A model generated the notes under the pieces. That model was not told where the DNA came from. It saw only the letters and a program-made list of their open reading frames with translations, and did not search any database. Below, one piece after another: positions 26,267 through 34,860 of a stretch of DNA of 53,348 nucleotides (position 1 is its first letter; each line of letters begins with the position of its first letter). The position numbers were made by a program, and so were the translations under genes. Origin of the DNA: Kutzneria sp. (GTDB lineage: Bacteria > Actinomycetota > Actinomycetes > Mycobacteriales > Pseudonocardiaceae); contig JAFAZC010000062.1 of the NCBI GenBank assembly GCA_019239965.1, positions 1 to 53,348 on the forward strand. The letters run 5' to 3'.

Positions 26267-27571
26267 TCAGGCCGGATTGGTCGACAGCGGCAGGACGATC
26301 CGGAATGCCGCGCCGGTCAGCTCCCGCGGCGATTCGCAGCGCAGGTCGCCGCCGTGTGCTCGGCAGATTCCGCGCGCGATAGCCAGCCCCAGCCCCGAGC
26401 CGCCCGAGGTGCGTGCCCTGGCCTCGTCCAGTCGCACCAGCCGGTCGAAGATCCGGTTTCGATCCTCCTCGGGAACGCCAGGACCGTCGTCGGTCACCAA
26501 CAGGTGGACATACTGGTCGACGATGTCGAGCTCGGCGATGATCCGCCCATGTTCCCTGGTGGCCTGCCTGGCATTGTTCATCAGGTTGGCCAACACCTGA
26601 GTCAGTCGTTGTGCGTCGCCGGTCACCTCCACCGGTGCTCCACGCACCTCGACGACCATGTTCGGCGCCAGTACCCGGATCCGGTCGGCCTCAACCTCGG
26701 CGAGTGATCGCAGCTGGACGGATTGCCGCCGCAGATCCAACCCGGCGTCGATCCTGGCGAGTGAGAGCAGATCGTTCACCAGTCGCCCCCCTCGTCTGGA
26801 TTCTCTGACCAGCAGCAACAGCATGCGATCGCGTTCCGCGAGGTCGGTGTCCGGACTGTGCTGCAGCATCGACTCGGCGACGGCTTGCACCCCGGCGATC
26901 GGTGTGCGCAGTTCGTGTGCGGCGTCGGCTACGAATTGCCTGGTTCGTTCCTCGGACATCCGCGACCTCGCTTCGGCGCCCTCCAGCGCGTCGAGCATGT
27001 CGTCGAAGGCAGCGGCGGTGCGCCCCAACTCGGTGTCCCGACGATGCGGTCGCAGGCGCCGGCCACGATCCCCGTTGGCGGTCGACCTGGCCAGGTTTGC
27101 CATCGTCGTCAGCGGCTTCAACGCGAAACGGGCCGTGAACACCAGCATGACGGCTGTCACCAGGATCGCACCCAGGCCGGCCACGATGAGCAGACTCCTC
27201 AGTTCGGCCTCGGGCTTCGCCCACGCGTCGGCGAACACCGTGATGGTGGTCCCGTCGGAAGTCGTGAACGCCTGTGGCGCGGGCACCGGGGCGGCTCGGT
27301 CGAGCCCGGGGCCGATCGTCGTCCCGTCGGGCTCGGTGATCTGGACAAGCACGGACCCCATGGCGAGCTTTCCGTAGAGCTCGTAGGCGGACAGTGCTCG
27401 CTTCTCCAACTTGCGCGCGACCTGGACGCGGTCCGCGATGATGCTGGCGTTCTCGCGGACCATCTGGTCGTTGAACAAGGCGTAGATCACGACCATGAGG
27501 GCCGCGACCACGACCGTGAGCACGGTCGTGACCGACAGGGTCACTCGCAGCCGCAGCGAGGTGCTTCTCAC
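26267..27571 (-). CDS. Membrane sensor histidine kinase (second system)
   Basis: A 434-residue kinase. First span about 11-33, external sensor about 34-125, second span about 126-146, HAMP about 147-200, phospho-acceptor H219 in FVADAAHELRTPIAGVQAV, and an ATPase domain with NLMNNARQATREHG (N box), TDDGPGVP and GGSGLGLAI. GTG start overlaps the stop of its response regulator gene by 4 nt. It converges on the tlpA gene, with 26 bp between stop codons and no obvious terminator. Confidence 0.93.
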   Translation of the reverse strand: MRSTSLRLRVTLSVTTVLTVVVAALMVVIYALFNDQMVRENASIIADRVQVARKLEKRALSAYELYGKLAMGSVLVQITEPDGTTIGPGLDRAAPVPAPQAFTTSDGTTITVFADAWAKPEAELRSLLIVAGLGAILVTAVMLVFTARFALKPLTTMANLARSTANGDRGRRLRPHRRDTELGRTAAAFDDMLDALEGAEARSRMSEERTRQFVADAAHELRTPIAGVQAVAESMLQHSPDTDLAERDRMLLLLVRESRRGGRLVNDLLSLARIDAGLDLRRQSVQLRSLAEVEADRIRVLAPNMVVEVRGAPVEVTGDAQRLTQVLANLMNNARQATREHGRIIAELDIVDQYVHLLVTDDGPGVPEEDRNRIFDRLVRLDEARARTSGGSGLGLAIARGICRAHGGDLRCESPRELTGAAFRIVLPLSTNPA

Positions 27572-28242
27572 GATGTCCCCTGACGCAGCACGTAACCAAG
27601 CCTCCAGACCGTGTGCAGCAGCCGCGGGCCATGGACCTCCAGTTTTCGGCGCAGGGCGCTGACGTGCACCTCGACCAGGTTCGGGTCGTAGTCCTGGTAT
27701 CCCCACACGCTGGTCAGGATCTGGGTCTTGCTGACAATTCGCCCGCGATGCGCGGCCAGGTAGCACAGCAGCCGCAACTCGGTGGCCGTCACCTCGACCG
27801 GCTGGCCGGCATACCGCACGACGCCGGCGTCGGCGTCCACGAGCAGCTCTCCGATCTGCACCGTCGATGGTGTCCTGCCGAGGCGCCGGAGCACCGCGGT
27901 CACCCTGGCGACCAGTTCGGCCAGGTCGAACGGTTTGAGCACGTAGTCGTCGGCGCCGGAGTGCAGGCCGCGCAGCCGGTCGGGCACACCATCGCGCGCG
28001 GTCAGCATGACGACACCGGCGTCGCTGGTCCGCCGGACCACCTCCAGCAGCCGGAACCCGTCCCGACCCGGCAGCATGATGTCCAGCACGACCAGGTCGG
28101 GCCGAAACTCGTTGAGGTCGCCCTCCAGCCGCCGGCCGTCGGCACGAGTGAGTACCTCGTGGCCACAGCTCGTCAGGGCGGAACCAACCGCGACACGAAT
28201 GGCCTCGGCGTCCTCGACAATCAAGACCCTCGCGGCAGGCAC
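27568..28242 (-). CDS. OmpR-family response regulator (second system)
   Basis: A 224-residue regulator. Receiver about 4-117, acidic pair E10/D11, acceptor D54 (LVVLDIMLPGRDGF), T81 and K103 (YVLKPFDLAEL). Winged helix about 128-222, with VTATELRLLCYLAAHRGRIV and LVEVHVSALRRKLE. GTG 28242 is chosen from the start of homology. Regularly spaced repeats 21-68 bp upstream (28263-28310) suggest autoregulation and control of the divergent lipoprotein gene. Confidence 0.93.
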   Translation of the reverse strand: MPAARVLIVEDAEAIRVAVGSALTSCGHEVLTRADGRRLEGDLNEFRPDLVVLDIMLPGRDGFRLLEVVRRTSDAGVVMLTARDGVPDRLRGLHSGADDYVLKPFDLAELVARVTAVLRRLGRTPSTVQIGELLVDADAGVVRYAGQPVEVTATELRLLCYLAAHRGRIVSKTQILTSVWGYQDYDPNLVEVHVSALRRKLEVHGPRLLHTVWRLGYVLRQGTS

Positions 28243-28262
28243 GGGGTCATTTTGCCGCCGCC

Positions 28263-28310
28263 GACGCTGAAAAGACGCTGAGACTCGTCGACGCTTCAGG
28301 TCATCTTCAG
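28263..28310. promoter_or_regulatory. 11-bp-phased direct repeats, likely response-regulator sites
   Basis: GACGCTGA occurs at 28263-28270 and 28274-28281; CTTCAG occurs at 28294-28299 and 28305-28310. Both pairs are spaced 11 bp, the helical-turn spacing typical of OmpR/PhoP-type dimers. They lie between the response regulator and the divergent lipoprotein gene. Confidence 0.7.
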
Positions 28311-28362
28311 CCGAGGCCACGACTGTGGAGCCCGACAGGGAACACCAAAGTGAGGAGCGGAT

Positions 28363-28737
28363 GTGCCCACTTTGAACAACCGGACCGTCGTGGCGATCCT
28401 GAGCGTGGCCACGGCAGGCATGGCGCTTGCCGGATGCTCGTCGGCCGCACCGTCCGCTTCGCCATCAAGCAGTTCCGCCCCGCCATCGGCCGCGAATGAA
28501 CCATCACATTCTCGTAAGCCGCTGCCTGATGGGGAGACTCGGCTGTCCGGAACGGTCACCGCAATGCCGCAGGGCCAATTGGTGGTGACGGAAAAAGGGG
28601 GCGGCACTCAGACGGTCACGGCGGACTCGTCCACCAAGATCACCGATGGCCCGATGCAACAGGGGCAGCACGTCACAGTGATCGTGAAGGACGGGCACGC
28701 GACAGAGGTGCGGGTGCGGAAAGGCCAGCAGGGCTAA
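28363..28737 (+). CDS. Small lipoprotein with DUF5666-like domain
   Basis: A 124-residue lipoprotein. Signal with lipobox LAGC (Cys25), a Ser/Pro/Ala-rich linker (SSAAPSASPSSSSAPPSA), then a domain of about 60 residues built of short strands (SGTVTAMPQGQLVVTEKGGG, then HVTVIVKDGHATEVRVRKGQ) like OB-fold DUF5666 proteins. It is transcribed away from the second two-component system and shares its control region, so it may be a target or an accessory sensor. GTG start with GAGGAG. A hairpin follows the stop. Confidence 0.72.
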   Translation: MPTLNNRTVVAILSVATAGMALAGCSSAAPSASPSSSSAPPSAANEPSHSRKPLPDGETRLSGTVTAMPQGQLVVTEKGGGTQTVTADSSTKITDGPMQQGQHVTVIVKDGHATEVRVRKGQQG

Positions 28738-28740
28738 GGC

Positions 28741-28788
28741 GGGCTCCTTCCGACACCCGTTTCCGCCTTGTGCTGTGTCGGAAAGCCC
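28741..28788 (+). terminator. Hairpin after the small lipoprotein gene
   Basis: GGGCT-CC-TTCCGACAC pairs with GTGTCGGAA-AGCCC (9 + 5 bp, one CC bulge, 18-base loop), followed by TTCGTCTTC. It begins 4 bp after the stop codon. Confidence 0.65.
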
Positions 28789-28868
28789 TTCGTCTTCAGC
28801 TTCATGAGTTGAGGTCGCGCTTATGAGGAGTCGGATTCCGTTCGTTCTTGAGTTGGAGGAGAAGTGTG

Positions 28869-30119
28869 GTGAATAGGCTAAGAATACGAGCCGGTGGCGT
28901 AGTGCTCGCGGTGTCCATTGTGGGGTTGGGACTCAGTGGCTGTGCCGGCAGTGCCGCCGGTGCTCCACCGACCCCGTCGGCCAGCGGCGCGTCCGCTCCA
29001 TTCCATGTAGCCGGAAACAAGGTTGTCGGCGCCAACGGCCAGCAGTTCGTCGAATACGGTTTCGTCACCTACTGCCTGGTGCATCCCTCTCTCGACGGCT
29101 GCACACCGGCGACCCTGGGCGGTCCGAGCCCCGACCTTGACCGGATTCGGGCGGCCGCCACGTTCTGGCATGCCAACGCCGACCGCATCCAGGTCGCCCA
29201 GGAGTACCTGTTCGACAAGGCTCCCTACGACTCCGCATATCTCGCCGAGCTCGACGCCCAGGTGCATCTGGCCGACAGCCTGGGCATGGTGCCCATCGTG
29301 ACCCTGCAGGAGGAGCCGTTCAAGGACCAGGGGCCGCCGCTGCCGACCGAGTCCGCCGTGCGGTTCTGGACATTTGTCGCCGATCACTACAAGAACGATC
29401 CGATGGTGATGTTCGACCTGTACAACGAGCCACACCTCAAGGCCTTCCACGGCACGGACTGGCTGTGGAACATCTGGCGCAACGGCGGAACGGTCGACGA
29501 AGCCGGCCCGCCCGCGGTGCACCAGACGTTCGTCGGCGACCAGGCCCTCGTCGACGACATCCGCGCCGCCGGCGCCGCCAACGTGATCGTCGCCGAGGGC
29601 AACCAGACCGACCACGACCTCTCGGAGATCCCGAAGTACGCCCTGTCCGGATCGAACGTTGCCTACGGCATGGAACCGGGGCTGCGTCCCGGCAGCGACG
29701 ACACCCCGGCACGGTGGGCGGCGAACTGGGGCACCCTGTCGGACTCCGTGCCGATCATGATGGAGGCGTGGAAGGGCTGGCCGGGAGCCAAGGACTGCAA
29801 CCCGAACGCGCCGACCCTGCTTCCGCAGGAGATGGACTACCTGGCGTCCAAGCACCTCGGCATGCTCGTGTGGTCGCTGCAGGGCGGCGACATCGTCGTC
29901 GGGTCCAACCTCGAACAACCGACCTCCTACTCCGGGGCCGCCACACAACCCTGTACCAATCCGCCGCCCGGTCAGGCGCGACACGGTGATCATCCCGGCG
30001 GTGCCCAACACGCCACGACACCCCCGCCAAAGACCGTTGGGCCGGGTGAACTGATCCTCCGGTTCTTCACGACGAACAGCCATCCGACTCCGGTGACCTC
30101 CGCCGGCGAGCACCGCTGA
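28869..30119 (+). CDS. Glycoside hydrolase family 5 (cellulase-fold) lipoprotein
   Basis: A 416-residue secreted, lipid-anchored enzyme. Signal with lipobox LSGC (Cys25). The TIM-barrel domain starts about residue 45 and has the GH5 acid/base motif DLYNEPH (E187), preceded by the barrel strand MVPIVTLQEEP. The nucleophile is likely E299 in PIMMEAWKGWP. The tail after 340 is Pro/His-rich. It should cleave a beta-glucan-like polysaccharide outside the cell; the precise substrate is unknown. GTG 28869 is chosen for AGGAGA upstream. Its presence between tlpA and ccdA is unexpected. Confidence 0.85.
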   Translation: MNRLRIRAGGVVLAVSIVGLGLSGCAGSAAGAPPTPSASGASAPFHVAGNKVVGANGQQFVEYGFVTYCLVHPSLDGCTPATLGGPSPDLDRIRAAATFWHANADRIQVAQEYLFDKAPYDSAYLAELDAQVHLADSLGMVPIVTLQEEPFKDQGPPLPTESAVRFWTFVADHYKNDPMVMFDLYNEPHLKAFHGTDWLWNIWRNGGTVDEAGPPAVHQTFVGDQALVDDIRAAGAANVIVAEGNQTDHDLSEIPKYALSGSNVAYGMEPGLRPGSDDTPARWAANWGTLSDSVPIMMEAWKGWPGAKDCNPNAPTLLPQEMDYLASKHLGMLVWSLQGGDIVVGSNLEQPTSYSGAATQPCTNPPPGQARHGDHPGGAQHATTPPPKTVGPGELILRFFTTNSHPTPVTSAGEHR

Positions 30120-30125
30120 CCGGTC

Positions 30126-30158
30126 GGCGCGGGCCGCGCCGGCGGTGTCGGGACACCG
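30126..30158 (+). terminator. Tandem hairpins after the GH5 gene
   Basis: GGCGCG/CGCGCC (30126-30131 and 30135-30140) and CGGTGTC/GACACCG (30143-30149 and 30152-30158) form two small adjacent stems, 6 bp after the stop. No U-tract. They separate the GH5 gene from ccdA. Confidence 0.5.
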
Positions 30159-30190
30159 ACCCCGCTGGCGCGGTGACCCGCGCCACTACC

Positions 30191-30196
30191 TAATCT
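30191..30196 (+). promoter_or_regulatory. -10 box (TAATCT) for ccdA, probable leaderless start
   Basis: TAATCT ends 7 nt before the GTG at 30204, with no ribosome site. It gives ccdA-resB-ccsB its own promoter now that the genes are cut off from tlpA. Confidence 0.5.
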
Positions 30197-30203
30197 CGAC
30201 AGG

Positions 30204-30983
30204 GTGAACTCGCTGGCGGAGCTTGCCACCTCCGGGCCGCTCCTGCTGGCCGCGGTGACGGCGTTGGTCGCCGGCGCGGTCTCCTTCGCCTCTCCGTGCT
30301 GTGTCCCGCTTGTCCCCGGATATCTCGCCTATCTGGCAGGACTCGTCGGCGCGCAGGCGCCCGCCGTCACCGGCGACGAGCCGGTGAAATCCGGCAGGTG
30401 GCGCGTTGTCGGAGCGGCACTGCTGTTCGTGCTCGGCTTCACCGCGGTGTTCGCGATCGGCACCGTGACCCTGTTCGGTCTCGCCGACCTGCTACTGCCC
30501 AACGTCGAGCTGCTGCAGCGGATCGGCGGGATCCTGACGATCGCCATGGGCCTTGTCTACCTCGGCCTGATACCCGCGCTGCAGCGCGATATGCGGCCGC
30601 ACCACACCCCGCGGATCGGCGTGCTCGGCGCACCAGTGCTCGGGGCCGTGTTCGGTCTCGGCTGGTCGCCGTGCATCGGCCCGACCCTCGGCGGCGTGCT
30701 GTCCCTGACCGCCGGCACGCCGATCGGGCCGATCGCGCTCCGCGGATTGGCGCTGATGCTGATGTTCTGCCTTGGTCTCGGCCTGCCCTTCGTGCTGATC
30801 GCGATGGGTGCGCGTTGGGCTGTCCGGGCCACCGGATGGATCCGTCGTCACGCGCGGGCGGTGCAGCTGGCTGGCGGGGTGCTGCTGATCGTTGTCGGTG
30901 CGCTGCTGGTGACCGGCCTGTGGGGTGAGGTGCTCACCGTGATCCAGCGGAGTCTTGTCACCGGCTCGACGATGCCGCTGTAA
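30204..30983 (+). CDS. ccdA: Cytochrome c biogenesis protein CcdA
   Basis: A 259-residue six-span membrane protein that carries reducing equivalents from cytoplasmic thioredoxin to external thiol proteins such as the TlpA-like lipoprotein. The redox Cys pair is expected in SFASPCCVPLVPGYLAYLAG (first span, with an unusual CC at 32-33) and GWSPCIGPTLGGVL (fourth). It is the counterpart of Rv0527. GTG start without a ribosome site. ResB follows 10 bp after its stop. Confidence 0.95.
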   Translation: MNSLAELATSGPLLLAAVTALVAGAVSFASPCCVPLVPGYLAYLAGLVGAQAPAVTGDEPVKSGRWRVVGAALLFVLGFTAVFAIGTVTLFGLADLLLPNVELLQRIGGILTIAMGLVYLGLIPALQRDMRPHHTPRIGVLGAPVLGAVFGLGWSPCIGPTLGGVLSLTAGTPIGPIALRGLALMLMFCLGLGLPFVLIAMGARWAVRATGWIRRHARAVQLAGGVLLIVVGALLVTGLWGEVLTVIQRSLVTGSTMPL

Positions 30984-30993
30984 GAGGGGAGTC

Positions 30994-32565
30994 ATGATCC
31001 AAGGCCTGCTCGCCTTTCTGCGCAACGCGTGGCGCGGGCTCACCACCATGCGTACCGCCCTGATCCTGCTTGCCCTGCTGGCGCTCGGCGCGCTCCCCGG
31101 TGCGCTGCTTCCCCAGCGCCAGCTCGACAAGGCCCGGGTCGAGAAGTACATCACCGACCACGGATGGTGGGGCCAGCTGCTGGACCGCCTGCAGTTCTAC
31201 GACGTCTACTCGAGCGTCTGGTTCTCGGCGGTCTACTTCCTGCTGTTCGTCTCACTGGTGGGCTGCCTCGCGCCGCGCACCGCGGAGTACCTCAGGCAGG
31301 TCAGGGCGAAGCCGGTGATCACGCCGCGCAACCTGTCCAGGCTGCCACACCATGACCGCGCCACGGTGGACCGGGACGTGGACGAGGTGATCGCCGCGGC
31401 CCGATCGGCGTTGCGTGGTTGGCGGATCGCGGAGTCCACCGAGGACAACGGCGCCCGCACCGTCAGCGCCGAACGCGGCTACCTGCGCGAGACCGGCAAC
31501 CTGGTGTTCCACTTCGCGCTGCTCGGCCTTGTGGTCGCCTTCGCCATCGGCAAGCTGTACAGCTACAGCGGCCAGGTCGCGGTGGTCGCCACCGGCACAC
31601 AGTTCTGCAACTCGGGCCTGCTGTCCTACGACTCGTTCACGCCGGGCCTCAGGGTCGATGGCACCGACCTGGACCCGTTCTGTGTGCGGGTCAACGGCTT
31701 CCGTGCCTCCTATCTGCCGACCGGAGAGGCCGACACCTTCGACGCCGACATGGACTACCAGTCCGGCGGCGATCTGAGCACAGGCACCTGGCGCCACTAC
31801 GACCTGCGGGTCAACGAACCGCTGCGCACCGTGGGTGACCGCGTCTACCTGATCGGGCACGGCTACGCGCCAGAGTTCACGGTGATCTTCCCGGACGGGC
31901 AGCAGCGGTCGAGCACGGTCCAGTGGCCGCCGGCCGATCCGACGACACTGCTGTCCGCGGGCACCACCACGTTCGATCCGCCCAATACGACCGACCCGGC
32001 AGAACTGCGCAAGCACCAGCTAGCCATCACCGGACTGCTGGCACCCACCGCCGTCTACGACGGCACGCTGCTGTCGTCGGCGTTCCCCGCCGCCTTCGAT
32101 CCCGCGGTCGCCGTCGATGTCTACCGGGGCGACCTTGGCAACAACTCGGGACTCTCGCACAGCCTGCTCACCATCGACCAGTCCATGGTGGACCAGGGGC
32201 GCCTAGTCAAGCAGGCCCGGCAGAACCTCAAGCCGGGTGAGGAGATCAAGCTCGACGACGGCACCAGGATCCGGTTCGACAAGGTCGAGCAGTTCGTGCA
32301 GTTGCAGATCTCGCACGACCCGACCCAGGTCTTCGTCCTGGTGTTCGCCGTGCTGATGCTTGTCGGGCTCGCCGGCTCGCTGACGATCAAGCGTCGCCGG
32401 CTGTGGATCAGGGCCGCACCGGCGGACGCGGAGGCCGCGGGGGAACGTACTGTTGTCGAGGTCGGTGGCCTTGCCCGAACCGATCAGGCCGGGTACGGCG
32501 AGGAGTTCACCAAGCTCGCCACGCACCTGCTTGCGGTGACGAGTGCCGATAGGAGAGGAACCTGA
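30994..32565 (+). CDS. resB: Cytochrome c biogenesis protein ResB (Ccs1)
   Basis: A 523-residue membrane protein; with CcsB it forms the system II heme-delivery and cytochrome c ligation complex. Three spans lie near the N-terminus (about 17-37, 70-90, 165-185), then a large external domain of about 265 residues, then a last span (about 445-465, FVLVFAVLMLVGLAGSLTI). The characteristic LLALLALGALPGALLPQR opening is present. ATG 30994 has AGAGGGGA. It shares its last base with the ccsB start (TGATG). Confidence 0.93.
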   Translation: MIQGLLAFLRNAWRGLTTMRTALILLALLALGALPGALLPQRQLDKARVEKYITDHGWWGQLLDRLQFYDVYSSVWFSAVYFLLFVSLVGCLAPRTAEYLRQVRAKPVITPRNLSRLPHHDRATVDRDVDEVIAAARSALRGWRIAESTEDNGARTVSAERGYLRETGNLVFHFALLGLVVAFAIGKLYSYSGQVAVVATGTQFCNSGLLSYDSFTPGLRVDGTDLDPFCVRVNGFRASYLPTGEADTFDADMDYQSGGDLSTGTWRHYDLRVNEPLRTVGDRVYLIGHGYAPEFTVIFPDGQQRSSTVQWPPADPTTLLSAGTTTFDPPNTTDPAELRKHQLAITGLLAPTAVYDGTLLSSAFPAAFDPAVAVDVYRGDLGNNSGLSHSLLTIDQSMVDQGRLVKQARQNLKPGEEIKLDDGTRIRFDKVEQFVQLQISHDPTQVFVLVFAVLMLVGLAGSLTIKRRRLWIRAAPADAEAAGERTVVEVGGLARTDQAGYGEEFTKLATHLLAVTSADRRGT

Positions 32566-33539
32566 TGCTGGTCAACGCGACCCTGGCCCATTACAGCGAC
32601 TGGTTCTACGCCTCAGCGGTCGTCGTCTACGTGCTCGCCATGGCCTTCTACCTCGTCGAACAGGGGATGACCAAGACGAGACGGCAGCGTGAGCGGGAAC
32701 TGGTCGCCGTCGGAGGCGGTGATCCGGCACTCGCCGACCAGGTGCCCGGTGAGCCGACCGAGGAGCCGCCTGCGCGGGGACGCGACCGCGCCGACCGGAT
32801 CGGCCGGATGGGCATGGCCCTGAACGTGCTCGGAGTGCTGCTGCACGCGGCCGCCGTGCTCCTGCGCGGACTGGCTGTCGGCCGGGTGCCATGGGGCAAC
32901 ATGTACGAGTACGACTCGGCGGTCTGCCTCGTCGCGCTCGTCACCTGGCTGGTGCTGGTCAGGAAGTTCGACGTCCGCCGGCTCAGCGCCTTCGTGCTGC
33001 TGCCCGTCGTGGTCCTGCTGTTCCTCGGCGGCACCATGCTGTACTCCACCGCGTCACCACTCCAGCCGGCGCTACAGTCCTACTGGCTGGTCATCCACGT
33101 CTCCGCGGCGATCACCGCCACCGGTCTGCTGCTCGTCGCCGGGGTGGCGAGCCTGCTCTACCTGGCACGCGCCGGCAACGAGCGCGACCCGCGACGGCTG
33201 GCCCGCTTCGCCTCCCGGCTACCGGCGGCCGACGTGCTCGACCGGCTTGCGTACCGGGTGACCGTGCTGGCCTTCCCGCTGTTCACCTTCGGGGTCATCT
33301 GCGGCGCGATCTGGGCGGAGTCGGCGTGGGGCCGGTTCTGGGGCTGGGATCCGAAGGAGACCTGCGCGTTCGTCGCGTGGGTCTGCTACGCCGCGTATCT
33401 GCACGCGCGCGCGACCGCCGGCTGGCGGGGCAACCGGGCGGCCATGGTCAATGTCGTCGCGTTCGCGGTGATGGTGTTCAACCTGTTCTTCATCAACCTC
33501 GTCACGGTGGGTTTCCACTCCTACGCAGGCGTTGCCTAA
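32565..33539 (+). CDS. ccsB: Cytochrome c biogenesis protein CcsB/CcsA-type (ResC), heme handling
   Basis: A 324-residue membrane protein of the HMA (heme-handling) family. The WWD-like tryptophan-rich loop is seen as WGRFWGWDPKETCAFVAWVCY, the family signature for heme presentation, with flanking His (VIHVSAAIT, LHARATAGWRG). About eight spans. With ResB it attaches heme to CxxCH sites on the outer face. Counterpart of Rv0529 (annotated ccsA). ATG overlaps the resB stop. Confidence 0.94.
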   Translation: MLVNATLAHYSDWFYASAVVVYVLAMAFYLVEQGMTKTRRQRERELVAVGGGDPALADQVPGEPTEEPPARGRDRADRIGRMGMALNVLGVLLHAAAVLLRGLAVGRVPWGNMYEYDSAVCLVALVTWLVLVRKFDVRRLSAFVLLPVVVLLFLGGTMLYSTASPLQPALQSYWLVIHVSAAITATGLLLVAGVASLLYLARAGNERDPRRLARFASRLPAADVLDRLAYRVTVLAFPLFTFGVICGAIWAESAWGRFWGWDPKETCAFVAWVCYAAYLHARATAGWRGNRAAMVNVVAFAVMVFNLFFINLVTVGFHSYAGVA

Positions 33540-33627
33540 GCCCGCTGTCGACCGCGTTCGTGGACCCGACTACCTTCGTGTACGGACGGGGAGGACTCGA
33601 TCCGCGTGCGCAGGGAGGACCCCAACG

Positions 33628-34860
33628 GTGACTGGACGTTACGGGGAGCCGGAGCAGTGGCAGGATCAGACCGGTCAGGGTTCCGGGCCCCAGAATTCAG
33701 GGCCGTTGTCCGCTGATCCTTCAGGTTCCGGTCCCTACCCGGTCGGCGGCGGCCAGTCCGGGCCACACCCGGTCCGTGGCAGCCAGTCAGGTCCTTACCC
33801 GGTCGGCGGTGGCCAGTCCGGACCGTACCCGGTCGAGCCGGCGTCGGCTGGACAGCATCCCTACCCGCAGCAGCGGTATCCCCAGCACTACGCGCAGCAG
33901 GGCCAGCCATCGCACCAGAGCAGGCACACCGCCGGCACGCTGTCCGCCCAGGAACTAATCAAGCGGCAGAAGCGGCCGCCGCAGACCGGGTGGCGACGGG
34001 CCGTGCACTCGATCTCCGGTGGTCTTGTCAACCTCGGCGAGAGCCAGGCTGACCTGCGCCGCCGCGAGCTGATCGCGCGGATCAACCAGCCACTGCGCGG
34101 ATGTTACAAGATCGCGATGTTGAGCCTGAAGGGCGGCGTCGGCAAGACAACGACAACGACCACGCTCGGCTCGACGTTCTCGTCGCTGCGGGGAGACCGG
34201 GTGATCGCGGTGGACGCTAACCCCGACCGCGGCACGCTCAGCCAGAAGATCCCTCTCGAGACCACCGCGACCGTGCGACACCTGCTCCGTGACGCCAACC
34301 GGATCACCAGATACTCGGACGTGCGTGCCTACACCTCGCAGAGCCCGAGCCGGCTCGAGGTGCTGGCCAGTGAGCAGGATCCCGCCGTGTCGGAGGCGTT
34401 CAGCGAGGACGACTACCGCCGCACCATCGATCTGCTCGAGCACTTCTACAACATCGTGCTGACCGACTGCGGCACCGGCCTCATGCACTCGGCGATGGCC
34501 GGTGTCCTCGACGTCGCCGACTCCCTCGTCGTGGTGTCCTCCGGCTCGGTGGACGGCGCCAACAGTGCCTCGGCCACGATCGACTGGTTGGAGGCACACG
34601 GATACCGGGACCTGGTCCGCCGGTCGGTCGCTGTGATCAACTCCGTGCGTCCACGGTCGGGCAAGGTGGATCTGGACAAGCTGACGCAGCACTTCGGCAC
34701 CCGATGCAGGGCGGTGGTCCGCATCCCGTTCGACCCGCACCTCGAGGAGGGCGCCGAGATCGAACTGGATCGGCTCAGCCAGGCCACCAGGGTGGCGCTG
34801 CTGGAACTGGCCGCCACAGTCGCCGACGACTTCCCCAACGACGTGGGCCGTTCCCGGTAG
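33628..34860 (+). CDS. EspI/MinD-like ATPase with Pro/Gly-rich repeat N-terminus
   Basis: A 410-residue ParA/MinD-family ATPase. Residues 1-110 are disordered and rich in Gly, Pro, Gln and Ser, with four copies of a 10-residue unit SGPYPVGGGQ (34-69). The ATPase domain carries a deviant Walker A motif KGGVGKTTTTTTLG (168-181), DANPDRGTLSQ, and TDCGTGL. The linker ending ARINQPLRGCYKIAMLSLKG resembles that of EspI (Rv3876) and Rv0530. Such proteins act as switches for membrane complexes; the partner is unknown. Placed after ccsB as Rv0530 is in mycobacteria. GTG start with GGGAGGA. Confidence 0.85.
   Translation: MTGRYGEPEQWQDQTGQGSGPQNSGPLSADPSGSGPYPVGGGQSGPHPVRGSQSGPYPVGGGQSGPYPVEPASAGQHPYPQQRYPQHYAQQGQPSHQSRHTAGTLSAQELIKRQKRPPQTGWRRAVHSISGGLVNLGESQADLRRRELIARINQPLRGCYKIAMLSLKGGVGKTTTTTTLGSTFSSLRGDRVIAVDANPDRGTLSQKIPLETTATVRHLLRDANRITRYSDVRAYTSQSPSRLEVLASEQDPAVSEAFSEDDYRRTIDLLEHFYNIVLTDCGTGLMHSAMAGVLDVADSLVVVSSGSVDGANSASATIDWLEAHGYRDLVRRSVAVINSVRPRSGKVDLDKLTQHFGTRCRAVVRIPFDPHLEEGAEIELDRLSQATRVALLELAATVADDFPNDVGRSR
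33727..33834 (+). repeat. Four in-frame 30-bp tandem repeats in the MinD-like gene
   Basis: Each unit encodes SGPYPVGGGQ or a variant (SGPHPVRGSQ, SGPYPVGGGQ, SGPYPVEP). DNA similarity is high, for example CCGGTCGGCGG recurs, and copy number may vary between strains. Confidence 0.75.
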
